Shown here piece after piece: positions 12,590-22,382 of a stretch of DNA of 64,000 bases. The notes under the pieces were generated by a model. That model saw only the letters and a program-made list of their open reading frames with translations, was not told the origin of the DNA and ran no database searches. This DNA is from Nymphaea colorata (taxonomy: Eukaryota; Streptophyta; Magnoliopsida; Nymphaeales; Nymphaeaceae): assembly GCF_008831285.2 (NCBI RefSeq), contig NC_045139.1, positions 35,187,706-35,251,705 on the forward strand. Reading direction: 5' to 3'. Both the position numbers and the translations under genes were made by a program. Each line of letters begins with the position of its first letter. Position 1 is the first letter of the stretch.

Positions 12590-12885
12590 ATATCTCAAAC
12601 TCTGCTTCTCTTATAACCAACATCCCTGGATCATTAATCCAGATGTAAGACACATATCAAGACACAAATTGGGGCTCCTTAAGAACTTCATGGTCCAGTT
12701 ATAGTTGCAGGGTTTTCTCTTCGCAACTGAACCCAAGTCTAACCCATTAGCAGCTTCCAATGCTGCACGTTTACACTGAAAATCACGACCCACATAACAC
12801 TGGGTCTAGTATTAGACATGGACCAGATTCAGGGCCGGAATATTGTCGTGGACCAGATTCAGGACCAGACGCATGGTCTTGGGGT
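12590..12885. repeat. dispersed repeat E, copy 1
   Basis: The segment containing CGACCCACATAACACTGGG, then GACATGGACCAGATTCAGG and GGACCAGACGCATGG, aligns with 28,915-29,150 (ACCCAGGCAACACCGGG, GACGTGGATCAGATCCTGG, GGACCCGACG). The two are diverged members of one family of unknown type. The motif GTGGACCAGATTCAGG is internally duplicated in this copy. Confidence 0.5.
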
Positions 12886-13041
12886 CCATAGCGGGGGAGG
12901 GAAGGGGTGTTAGCTAGACCTGGGCACCGGGCCGGGCCGCCACTGGGTACCCGGTAAGAACCAGGTCCATAAATATCATAAGTGTTGGATTCATTGTTTC
13001 TTTTATTCTTGTAGCCAAAGGCGGTATTTCAGTCTTTTTGG
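12886..13041. other. GC-rich GGGCCGGGCC stretch before the LINE
   Basis: The words GGGCACCGGGCCGGGCC and GGGTACCCGGTA recur in similar form near 52,750-52,800, so this is probably another dispersed repeat. It marks the upstream limit of recognisable LINE sequence. Confidence 0.35.
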
Positions 13042-13480
13042 TGTTTACCTCAATCCAGATTTTAGGATCAAAGAAGGTCTGCTTTCTAGTTTTAAGATGT
13101 TTGCTAACTTAGTAAGGAGACCAGCAGTGCTTGTTGGCAATTTCAATTCTACTGGGAAAAGTTCTGAGAATGGTGGAAGTGCTCCAACAGCTCAAGCTTG
13201 CTTTGCCTTTCTTGATTTCATAAATGAGAACAATCTTACTGAAGTTTTTGATCCTTCGTTCAAATTTTCATGAAGCAACTGTAGGTTGAGGAGGAAAATG
13301 TTTGCTCTCTCCTTGACAGGTGTTCTGTTAACAATGACTCAATGGACAATTTCTTGACCAGGTGTTCTAAAGTTGCTGCAACGAAGTGCATCAGATCATA
13401 ACCTCATTATTTTCAATGCTGATAGTAAGAGGGTGGACCTTCCAGAGAAAGGTGTTTTCAGGTTTATAATTACTAGCTAC
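13042..13480 (+). pseudogene. LINE endonuclease (EEP fold) remnant
   Basis: A readable frame from about 13,047 to 13,276 matches the middle of the LINE apurinic/endonuclease-like domain that nicks target DNA. It includes the core PAVLVGNFNSTGKSSENGG, where the family has GDFN, so the catalytic aspartate appears replaced by asparagine. After a stop near 13,275 the fold continues in shifted frames. The C-terminal S-D-H signature is visible as SASDHNLIIFNADSKRVDLP near 13,390-13,440. The N-terminal half is not recognisable. Nonfunctional. Confidence 0.7.
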
Positions 13481-13769
13481 ACATGCCAGGTTGTCAAAAT
13501 ATCATTAGAGATAACTGGAATATGAATGTTGAAGGTTGTTCAATGACAACATCCATTATAAAACTATAAGGAATTAAGAGGAATATTGGTCAATGGAAAA
13601 GCAGAAAGTTCATTTCTTTACAAAGTTTGATCCTCCAGGCCAATCAGAATTTGTAGGTCTACCAACAGGAGCTGGAATTAGGTAATCTTACTGCTAATTG
13701 GGAAGAGAGACAGTGGATGATGAAGTTAGAAAAGTTTCTTGTTATCGGAGAACTTTGAAGGCAAAAATC

Positions 13770-14960
13770 CCGTGTTAAATGGTTTCAGCTAGGTGACTTA
13801 AACACTTCCTTTTTTCATGCATCAGTCAGTGGTAGACGCAGTAAGAATTATATTCATTAGTTAAAAAGGGGGGATGAAATAGTAGATGATTCTAAAGGGA
13901 CTTTTTGGAAACTACTAAAGGTAATGGAGAGATCCTAGCTTGTCTTGTTGATGACTCATTGGTGTCTCAATCAAAAAATAATTTTCTGCAGAATCTTATT
14001 TCTGATGAAAAGATCCACCAAGCAGTGTTAGGCACTGATGGTGATTCTGCTCCTGGGCCTCACGGTTCCCATAACAACTTTTTTTAGTCAAATTGAGATA
14101 TGATGAAGGACGATATCAGCAAGGATATTTGCAATTTTTTCGTCACAGGGCGTATAGTCCGTAGTATTAATAAGACCCATATCGTGTTGATTCCTAAGGA
14201 GATTGGGGCGAATGAGTTTCTAATATGCGATCTATTTCCTTATATAACAGCCTTGACAAGTTTATTTCTAGGGTTATCGTTGCTAGAATGAAGCCAATAT
14301 TGCCTTGAATCAAAGTGCCTTTCTTCCCAAGAGTAATATTCAAGAGAGCTTCTTAATTGCACATGAGATAGTGCCTAAGTTAACTTGTAGGAAAGGAAAA
14401 TCCCTTTGTATTAAAGTGGATTTAAGCAAAGTTTATGATAGAGTGAATTGAGAATTCCTTGAGAAGGCTTTATTGAAGTTGGGCTTTAATAAAACATCAT
14501 GTTATGCTACGTGTCACGATAGTGACCTCTGTTGTTTTAGTGAGTGGGCATGAAGGAGACTGGTTCTCTAGTAAGAGAGATCTTAGACAAGGTGAGCCCC
14601 TTATACCATATCTTTTTCTGGTTGTTATGGACATGTTTTCAAGGTGCTTGGAATCCAAGGTCATGACAAAGAGAGTGAAGGTGTCGAATGTTGGTCTCAA
14701 GGGAGATTCCATTTCCTCCATTCTTTATGAAAATGATAGTTTACTTTTAGTACAGTTCAAAAGAAAAGTTTGAAAAATCTTCCTGGAGTTATCAAGGAGA
14801 TTTAAAAGGACTGGTGGCCTCAGTGTTAATTGTGGTAAAAGTGTGGTGATAGGATTCAACATGGAAGTATCCTTGCTTAATTCTCTTTTGAGTAGGTACA
14901 GTGCGAAAGTAGGAACCCTCCCATTATCTTATTTGGGATTCGAATCTGACCTTTGAGGGG
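13770..14960 (+). pseudogene. LINE reverse transcriptase remnant
   Basis: Linker residues resembling the family pattern ([16 protein letters not shown]) precede the polymerase. They are followed by the ISDEKIHQAV...SAPGPHG block (13,990-14,070), the THIVLIPKE block (14,178-14,205), the LCIKVDLSKVYDRVN block (14,405-14,450, containing one catalytic aspartate) and RDLRQGEPLIPYLFLVVMDM (14,577-14,640). The second catalytic motif, normally [FY]ADD, reads ILYENDSLLL near 14,722-14,750, so the first aspartate of the pair is lost. Several stops and frame changes interrupt the reading. The product would have copied LINE RNA onto nicked target DNA. Confidence 0.8.
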
Positions 14961-15001
14961 CAGATCGACCGAGATCCCTCCCTCTTCAGGACCAACAACT
15001 C

Positions 15002-16570
15002 TTGACAGATAAGTGTGTCCCTTTAGTTCAGAAAGTTAATAAAAAACTTGCAACTTGGAAGATTAAGCTTCTCTCAGCAGCAAGGTATGTCTTGCTTGTG
15101 AAGCATGTGTTGATGACCGTTCCTTCTTATTGGAGTTTATGTATCCGTATTCCTAAGGACACAATTAAAACTATTGATAGGCTTTGCTGTAAGTTCATTT
15201 GGGGGGAATCTGATGGTGAAAATCACTTATACCTAGTGAGCTGGTCTATGCTTTTGTTGCATAAGTTTGAAGGTGGTGTGAGATTGATAAATTTGGCAGA
15301 GTTTAACAAAGCTAACTAAGCTTTCTTAGCTTGTAGAGTTCTAACTGAAAGTTTAGTTTAGACCATAATAATCAAGACTAAGTATCTCAATCGGCATAAG
15401 TTGTGATCATACCATTCCTTGCCTAAGGCGTCGTTGACATGGAAAGCTATAGTGCAATCGTGGAGGAAGGTGTAACATGGAGTGTTGGAAATGGATAATG
15501 GTGAAGTTTTAGGTTGATTGGTGGTGTGGGCCTCCGCTCGCAGAGAAAGTTGCCGGGAAAAACTTTGGCCTCATTGAACATCATCTCATGAACTCAACTT
15601 CGGAGGTACTGAGATCATCACATCTTGTGGATATTGAGAGATTGGTGAACAGGAGCCTTCTTGAGACTATTGACAAAATTCGTTGGTCTGGGACAGATCA
15701 GCTAGTTTTTCAGGGTAAGTCTACTCAACCAATCAGTAGAAGAAATTTATGGGAGCAGTTTCGTAGTAAAGCTCCCCTTGACATGCACAACAAGTCTATC
15801 TGGTTAAAAATGGGTCTTCTGAGGGCCATCTGGACCCTATATATGGGGTGTGTTGGAAGGCTTCTAACAAAAAGCCGTCTCAAAAAATTAGGCTTCTCGT
15901 TGGGATCGCGTTATTATCTGTGTAACAAAACAGAAGAGGAAGATTGCCACCTATTTTTGGCTGTCCAGTGTCTAAAGAATTTTGGAGATTTTTTGTCTTT
16001 AAGTTTCAGGTGAATTGGAAAGCTACGAAGGGTGTTAAATCTAAACTCATGAGGTGGTGGAGGAAAAAAGTGGGTACAGGTTCTTTACAAAGCTGTTGAA
16101 ACATCGTCTTTCTTTTTGTGTTTTGGTATATCTCGAAGTCAAGAAACCTTTGTAGATATGTTGGCTTTAAGGTAGGGATAAATTACTCAAAGACTATATA
16201 GAAGGATTGTAAGGAGTTTATCAGCTCTATGAATTGGAAGAAGGGGGACATGCATAAGCTCGAGAATTGGCCAGTGACTGACAATAAATGTGGGAATTGG
16301 TTATAAAATGAGAGGGTGGAATGGTGTATCCATATTGCTGCTTGTCGTAAAAATGGAATGTTTTGTATTGCAGGTATGGTTGAAAGGAAGCTTGGTCAGT
16401 GTTGGTTTGCTTTGGTTAGATGGGAGGGAGCAACGGTGTTTGATTTACAGGATTGGGCTTTCGTGAAATGTATTGGTTTCTTCATCCACTTGGAAGGTCA
16501 GATTGTTGTGCAAGTGAGTGATGGGAGATGGAGAGGTAAACTACGTAAAGCCATTTTGAGAGCTTATCAG
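15002..16570 (+). pseudogene. LINE C-terminal region, interrupted
   Basis: A 105-residue frame (15,002-15,319) matches the region after the LINE polymerase: LATWKIKLLSAARYVLLVK, then CKFIWGES and a GGVRLINLAEFNKA end. A second frame (15,588-16,013) resembles the zf-RVT segment, with LCNKTEEEDCHLFLAVQCL as the cysteine/histidine part. A third (16,316-16,575) runs into the copia insertion and continues in frame-compatible coding text at 27,291-27,380. Nonfunctional. Confidence 0.7.
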
Positions 16571-16575
16571 GTTCC
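16571..16575. repeat. target-site duplication of nested copia, left (GTTCC)
   Basis: GTTCC precedes the left LTR and recurs immediately after the right LTR at 27,286-27,290. A following A is also shared, leaving a one-base ambiguity. Both copies sit in LINE sequence that becomes continuous when the insertion is removed. Confidence 0.75.
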
Positions 16576-16880
16576 AATTAAGAGAAAGGCACAAAGAGCA
16601 CACGAGAAAGAGAAGAACACAGGCGTAACGTGGTTCGGCTAAAATCAGCCTACATCCATACCAAAGACACTCTCTTCAATACAATACTTTTACAAGGGAG
16701 AACACAGTTATATATAGTCATTTTATACAGCTTAGATCCTTTATTTTAGTATCTATATTAACTCGACAATCTTGGGCAGGATTACAAGTGACGATTGAGA
16801 AAGATATTTCTTGATTTTTAGAAATAATATATTCTCCTTTGTAACGGACCATATCCATTCCATAATCATAGATCTTATCA
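16576..16880 (-). repeat. 3' LTR of nested copia
   Basis: About 305 bp. In element orientation it starts TGATAAGATC directly after the polypurine tract and ends CTTAATT beside the target duplication. It aligns along its whole length with 26,988-27,285. It holds a TATATATA-like motif and a shared CTGATTTTAGCCGAACC block. The terminal dinucleotide is not the usual CA. Confidence 0.88.
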
Positions 16881-16978
16881 TTCCCCCTCAAGCTGATCTT
16901 GATGTCAACAAGATTAAGCTTGCTCCTTAGATAATGAAACCGTGGTCCAGCCAATGCTTTGGTCAAGATGTCAGCCAA
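16718..16978 (-). pseudogene. copia pol C terminus reading into the LTR
   Basis: Minus-strand frame beginning ADILTKALAGPRFHYLRSKL, the conserved end of copia RNase H/pol. It then runs over the polypurine tract into the 3' LTR. Continuation of pol into the LTR start is common in this superfamily. Confidence 0.7.
16881..16889 (-). other. polypurine tract of nested copia
   Basis: GAGGGGGAA on the minus strand directly abuts the 3' LTR start. It is the expected primer for plus-strand DNA synthesis. Confidence 0.8.
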
Positions 16979-19900
16979 CTGTTCTTTTGAGGTGACAATT
17001 TCAATTTGAATTTCCTTTTTGGCGACTTTCTCTCTAACAAATTGAAAATCGATTTCAATATGTTTTGTTTTGACATGGAAAACATGATTGGCTGCAAGTT
17101 AAGTAGCTCCAAGATTACCACATCTAAGTATTGGTGGTCCGGTAATGGCAACCTTGAGTTCTTTAAAAAGAGACTTCAACCAAATAATTTCAGAAGCGGC
17201 AATCGCAAGAGCTTTATATTCAGCTTCGGTGCTTGAACGTGCTACAGTATGTCGTTTTGTTGATCCCTAAGAAATAATATTTCCTCTAAGCAAAGTAGCA
17301 AATCCACTGGTTGATCGTCGGTCATCTGGGCAACCAGCCCAATCAGCATTGGCATATACTTACAACGTCATAGATTGATTTCTTCGAATTTGAAGACCAT
17401 ACATGCTTGTGCCTTGTAGGTACCGAAGAATGCGTTTGACATGACCCCAATGGAGATTAGTAGGATCATGCATAAATTAGCATGTTTTATTAATAGCAAA
17501 CGGAATATCTAGTTGAGTGAGAGTGACATACTGTAAGGCTCCAACAATGCTCCTATAAAGTGTATCGTCCATGAGTCTCTCCCCTTCATGTCGTGCGAGA
17601 TGTAAGTTGGGAATAGCAGGTGTAACAACATCTTTACATTTCTCCATCCCAGCTTTGTTAAACACATCAAGGATATATTTCTTTTGTGAAAGAACAAGAT
17701 GATCTTTGTAAAAGTGTACCTTAATTCCAAGGAAGTAGTGAATTTGCCCTAAGTCTTTGATAGAGAATTGTTGACCAAGCTTCTCTAAAAACTTGTGTAG
17801 TTCTTTTTTGGAGTTGCCAGTCAAAATAATGTCATCGACATAGATCAAAAAATAAATAGTGCTGGAACCGAAACCACGAATAAAAAGTGACGAATCAGAC
17901 TGTGATTCCTGAAATCCTTCATTGATAAGAAACTGCTTCAAACTGTCAAACTAAGCTATGGGATCTTGTTTGAGTCCATAAAGAGATTTTTTTTAGTATG
18001 AAACATGATTAGGCAACTCTGAATTTTCAAACCCAGGTGGCTGAGTCATAAAAACCTCTTCTTTCAAAGTTTCGTGAAGGAAGGCATTATTGACATCAAG
18101 TTGTTGAATGCACCATCCATGACTGAAGGCAATAGACAAAACAAGTCGAATAGTGGTTGGTTTGACAACCAGACTGAAAGTATCAAAGTAATCCACTCCT
18201 TCTCTTTGATTAAACCCTTTAACCACTAATCTGGCCTTGTACCATGTAACAGTACCATCAAAGTGACGCTTGATTTTGTAGACCCATCTGCATCCAATGA
18301 CACTAAAGTGAGATTGTCTCGACACTAGATCCCATTTGTCATTTTTGTAAAGGGCATTCATCTTGCTGTTCATAGCATTAACCCAGTTGTGGTCCTGTTG
18401 AGCCTCTTTTAAAGAGGTAGGTTCAGTTTGAGGAGTGGTTTGGGTCAAGTAGGTGAAGACTCTAGGCCGTCGGGTTCCATCTTGGGACCTTGTTACCATG
18501 TGATGGGATCTTGTGGGCTCAACTAATTGGTTGTTAGGTGCACCATTGGAGGAAGACTCAAAGGGATTAGCACTGATTTGGATGGCTGAGGAACTTGGGA
18601 GAGTAGGAATAATTATGGGCAATTCAATAAGAGGCGATCTCACTTTTGGTTTGTCAAAAAGTCTAGATTCAATGCACTCAGATCTGAGTGACTCTAACCA
18701 TTTTGAAATGTCTGATGTAGTAATAGAAGAACCACAATGAGAGTATAAAAGACTTCCTTCATCAAATATAACATGTCTATATATGATAACACGATTGGAG
18801 ACTGAATCGTAACAGATATAACCTTTATGACAACTTCCATAGCCAATGAAGACGTAGGCTTGAGCTTTGGGTTCTAGTTTTGAAGCATGTCTAGGCCCAC
18901 TCAAAGGATAGATGGTACATCCAAAGGTTCTCATATGACTATACTTCGGAACTTCATGCAAGAGCTTCTCGTACGGCATCATTTTCAAGTCTGCAATAGG
19001 CAACCTGTTAATAAGATGAACAATTGTTTTAAAAGCATCAAACCAGAATTTTTGTGGCATATTGACATGGATACTCATGGTGAATCCCATTTCCACCAGG
19101 TGTCTATGTTTCCTTTCAACTATTCCATTCTGTTGAGAAGTGCAAGGACATGTTATCCATTGACGAATACATTGGTTTTCAAGAAATGTGGTAAATTCTT
19201 TGCTCATGAATTCCTCTCCTCCATTTAAGGAAAATTTTAATTTTTGTCTCAAGTTGACACTCTACTATGCTTGAAAAGGTTTTAAAACATTGAAACGTAT
19301 CATTTTTCTTGGACAAGGGAAAGATCCATGAGAAGCAAAAATAGTCGTCAATTATTAATAAATAATACGTGTACCCTTCTCGCGAAGCGCATGGTACTGG
19401 GTGGCAAAGATCAGCATGTAATACTTCAAGAGGTTTTGTGGCATGAAACTCAGCCTTAGAAAAAGGAATTTTATGCATTTTTCCATACACTCATGAAAAA
19501 CAAAAATTCAATTTATGTTTGTCATGAATGGGAATGAAACCAACAACTTTCAATGAATTCAATAACTGAAAATGAGCATGTTCTAGACGTAAATGCCACA
19601 ACTGAAAATCTGAACAAGAATTTTGTGAAATTAAAGACATATTAGCAGTCTTTTCTTCATCACTGATAGTTGAGTCCTTTCTCTCTCTTGTCCATCTATA
19701 TAGTCCTCCTTTCTCAAGCAGCCATGTGTGAATTTCTCAAGCAGCCATGTGTGAAGAATCATGCCCGTCTACACATTCTTAACAGCAAAACATTAAAGTC
19801 AAATTCAATAAAACACTTATTGTCTTTGGTAAACCTTGCAACTGACATAAGATTCTTGTGTGCTTTAGGAGCATGCAACACATTTTTCAAGATAAAAGAT

Positions 19901-20066
19901 GACGTTTTGCTATGTAGAGATGTGTTCCCTATATTCTTGATAGGCATTGTACAACCATTGCCAACAACAATAGAATTAGATCCATGATGGAGAACTTTAC
20001 CTTGCATATCTTGATCTGAGCTTGTCACATGATGAAAGGCACCTGGATACCAGGCTGAGTTGTGAG
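16890..20066 (-). pseudogene. pol remnant of nested copia (PR-IN-RT-RH)
   Basis: Minus-strand copia pol in order. Protease region (20,058-19,759): the expected WYPDSGA-type active site reads WYPGAFHHVT, so the catalytic Asp-Ser pair is deleted. Integrase (19,490-18,800): the central catalytic aspartate block reads SLNGGEEF where DNGGEF is expected, at a frameshift; the [13 protein letters not shown] block with the glutamate is intact. Reverse transcriptase (18,460-17,480): [12 protein letters not shown] and FLIYVDDIILTG carry the catalytic aspartates. RNase H (17,480-16,890): one tryptophan codon is now a stop and the CDN aspartate block reads CGN. Several stops and frame changes make it inactive. 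Confidence 0.9.
20059..20066. repeat. hAT target-site duplication, left (GTTGTGAG)
   Basis: Exact 8-bp copy of 25,446-25,453. Joining the flanks restores uninterrupted copia coding text leading into the protease region. Confidence 0.93.
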
Positions 20067-20159
20067 CAGTGGCAGGGGGGGTGGGCGCCTGGGCCATGGC
20101 CCAGGTGAGCTTCAGAAAAAAAAAATTATATTAAAAAAATCAGTTTTTTTTTTACTCTG

Positions 20160-20530
20160 GCCCAACCCGCGGATGGTCTTGGCCTGACCCGCTCACTCCC
20201 TCCCGTCTTTCGCCCCTTTCTCTCTCGCTCACTCCCTCTCTGCCCTACCCTATCTCATTTCGCCCCTCTGTTTCCCGCTTGCTCAGACGGTCCCCTCCTC
20301 TCTGGCCCACAATCGTAGCAAATAGCAGGGCCCTCTTTCTCATGCCCTCTCTCTCGCTGGCTCCTCTTTCCCTGCCCTGGCCCACAATCACACATCTCAC
20401 TGGCTCCTCCTTCCTTGCCCTGGCCCACACCACAATCACAGCTCTCGCTGCCCGCTGGCTCCCTTTCTCCTTGCCTTGGCCGACAACCACAGTACAGAGA
20501 CTTGGCGGAGGTAATTTGGGAGCATTCTGT
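20160..20530. repeat. GC/CT-rich imperfect tandem repeats in hAT 5' region
   Basis: Degenerate units built on CTGGCTCC...TTCC..TGCCCTGGCCCACAATCACA recur about three or four times between 20,300 and 20,500. The opposing 88-115 residue frames here are by-products of this composition. It may be the transposon's leader or promoter region. Confidence 0.6.
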
Positions 20531-20559
20531 ACTGCAACCTTTTGATTTTGAAGAAAGTA

Positions 20560-21679
20560 GATGCACGGCATAGACTTCATGTTTTACATCATTACATGCC
20601 ATTTTTATACTTGTTTTCTATTATAATTTGCAGCCTTATTAATTATGAGGAGGCTGGAGAAGGAATTCAAGGAAGGGAAGCTATTGTTGAGCTGCTAGAA
20701 TCCCGATTTTTTTTCTTAGCTGCAAATGCTCGGTTAACATTAAGGCAAGGTTCAAAGTGTTCGAGAGACCTTGTCAATAGTGTTGTAATATCTGAAGAAT
20801 TTTTGTCTTAATTCTGTCCAAGTAGATATTGGTCGACCTAATTCTGTGAAGCCCTAGTTCTGTTAACGTTGGTGTCTGTGTCTGTATAAGACCACTCGGT
20901 AGTTGCTTGATCATATGGGCATATTCTTTTCATATAACTGGAAATTGTGCTTTTTCTGAAATAGTTATGTGGTTGGATGTCTTTCTCACATTTTCTGCTC
21001 AATGTATCTTCTTCATCTTGCTTTCTTAGCCAATTCTCAAGAATGTGGTGTTATCAGCAACATTGTAGTTGATTATGCTAGAAAGTAGATTGCTTAGTTA
21101 ACTGTTACTTCAATCTATTTGTGGGAAAAGCTGTTAACTTAATTAAGTTTGTTTGGAAGGAGTAGTCATGTTATCTTTTTTTCATCTTGCTTAGTAGAAA
21201 TGATGTTTTTTTCTTCTGTGTTTTCTGTTATACTGTTTTTAGTATTTAAGTGCAGACTTTTACAGTTTTATACTACAAACTATATGCTGCTCATAACTTT
21301 GTATATTGCATAATGCATATGCCATATGCTTATATGCTCATATATATATGTGTGTGCTGCTTATAAGTTCTGTACATATTACTTATTTTTTTTAATCAGT
21401 CTTGTATATGTTATAGACAATATATGTTGTATATTTGTGCAGTTATAAACTTATAATACTAGATATATAACAATTACTTCTTTAATGCGCACTTATGATT
21501 GTAAAATCTGAAATCAGACTTCAGAGTATGTATATTACATGGAAGAAGTAGAGAACTATAGATTTGGAACTGATGGGGGTTTAGTGTAGCACCTGGTTGA
21601 AGTCTATTCTATGCAATCAAACTCAAGTTCAGACTTTGGATTAATTTGGCACTAGTTTTTAAATTGTATTTATATTCTA
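20560..21679. other. hAT transposon 5' noncoding region
   Basis: AT-rich stretch between the GC-rich end and the coding region, with no recognisable domain. It may hold a leader intron, since a plausible acceptor (TTTTAAATTCCAG) lies at 22,340-22,353 just before the first ATG. Confidence 0.5.
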
Positions 21680-21960
21680 CTTAACATCCGATATTTGTAT
21701 ATAATTAGGACAGATGTCATACATAAATTCGTAATGCTTGCATCTTAAATTCGTAATGCTTACATCATAAATTCGTAATGCTTGCATCTTAAATGTTGTC
21801 AATAAAGTCGGAACCCCTTTGAGATCCTTGGACTTGAAGAATTTTGAGGATCTTAAATCCATACTTTTGAAATCTATACATGTTCGGTTCCCTTGGATCA
21901 TTATTGAGATGGAGGCTTCTCAAATATGAAATACCATGTTTGAGAAGCTCCTGCTAGACA
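21680..21960. repeat. dispersed GGATTT/GATCTCAAATC repeat, copy 3
   Basis: Contains CTTCTAAATCC-like words and two direct copies of TAAATTCGTAATGCTTGCATC near 21,725-21,795. It shares vocabulary with the family at 1640-1925. If real, it is a fourth level of nesting, inside the hAT element. Confidence 0.35.
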
Positions 21961-21968
21961 GATCCTCA

Positions 21969-21973
<5 letters not shown>

Positions 21974-22028
<55 letters not shown>

Positions 22029-22055
22029 AACTCACACACACACACACACACACTA
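21974..22055. repeat. (CT)n(CA)n microsatellite
   Basis: CT tract to about 22,013 followed by CA tracts interrupted by an AACT word. Confidence 0.95.
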
Positions 22056-22382
22056 GTTAAGTGAGTAATGTTACTGCTGGAATAATGTCTTTAGGAAACA
22101 CAAGCTTAAAAGCTTTTTGTTGTATATGATGTCAACGACATAGAATGCCAAACATTTGAACCTAATTGTTTGGGTGCAATAAAGGGAAGAATAAAGATTA
22201 GGTTTGCATTAATATGTTCTTCAATTTTGTATGTTCACATTTTTTTATTGTTTGGCATCATGAGATCTTCATATGTTGCTTACATTGTGTTATGTTTATT
22301 GGGTTTGTATATATCTAAAATGTTTAAATCTTATTGTCTATTTTAAATTCCAGGTTTTTCATGTTAGTTTATTGAGAAGAAG

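Noticed and set aside
18513-19228. Plus-strand frames of 75 and 113 residues
   Set aside because: Shadows of the minus-strand copia integrase/RT coding sequence.
20245-20602. Frames of 88-115 residues on both strands near the hAT left end
   Set aside because: They arise from GC/CT-rich imperfect tandem repeats inside the transposon and have no domain.
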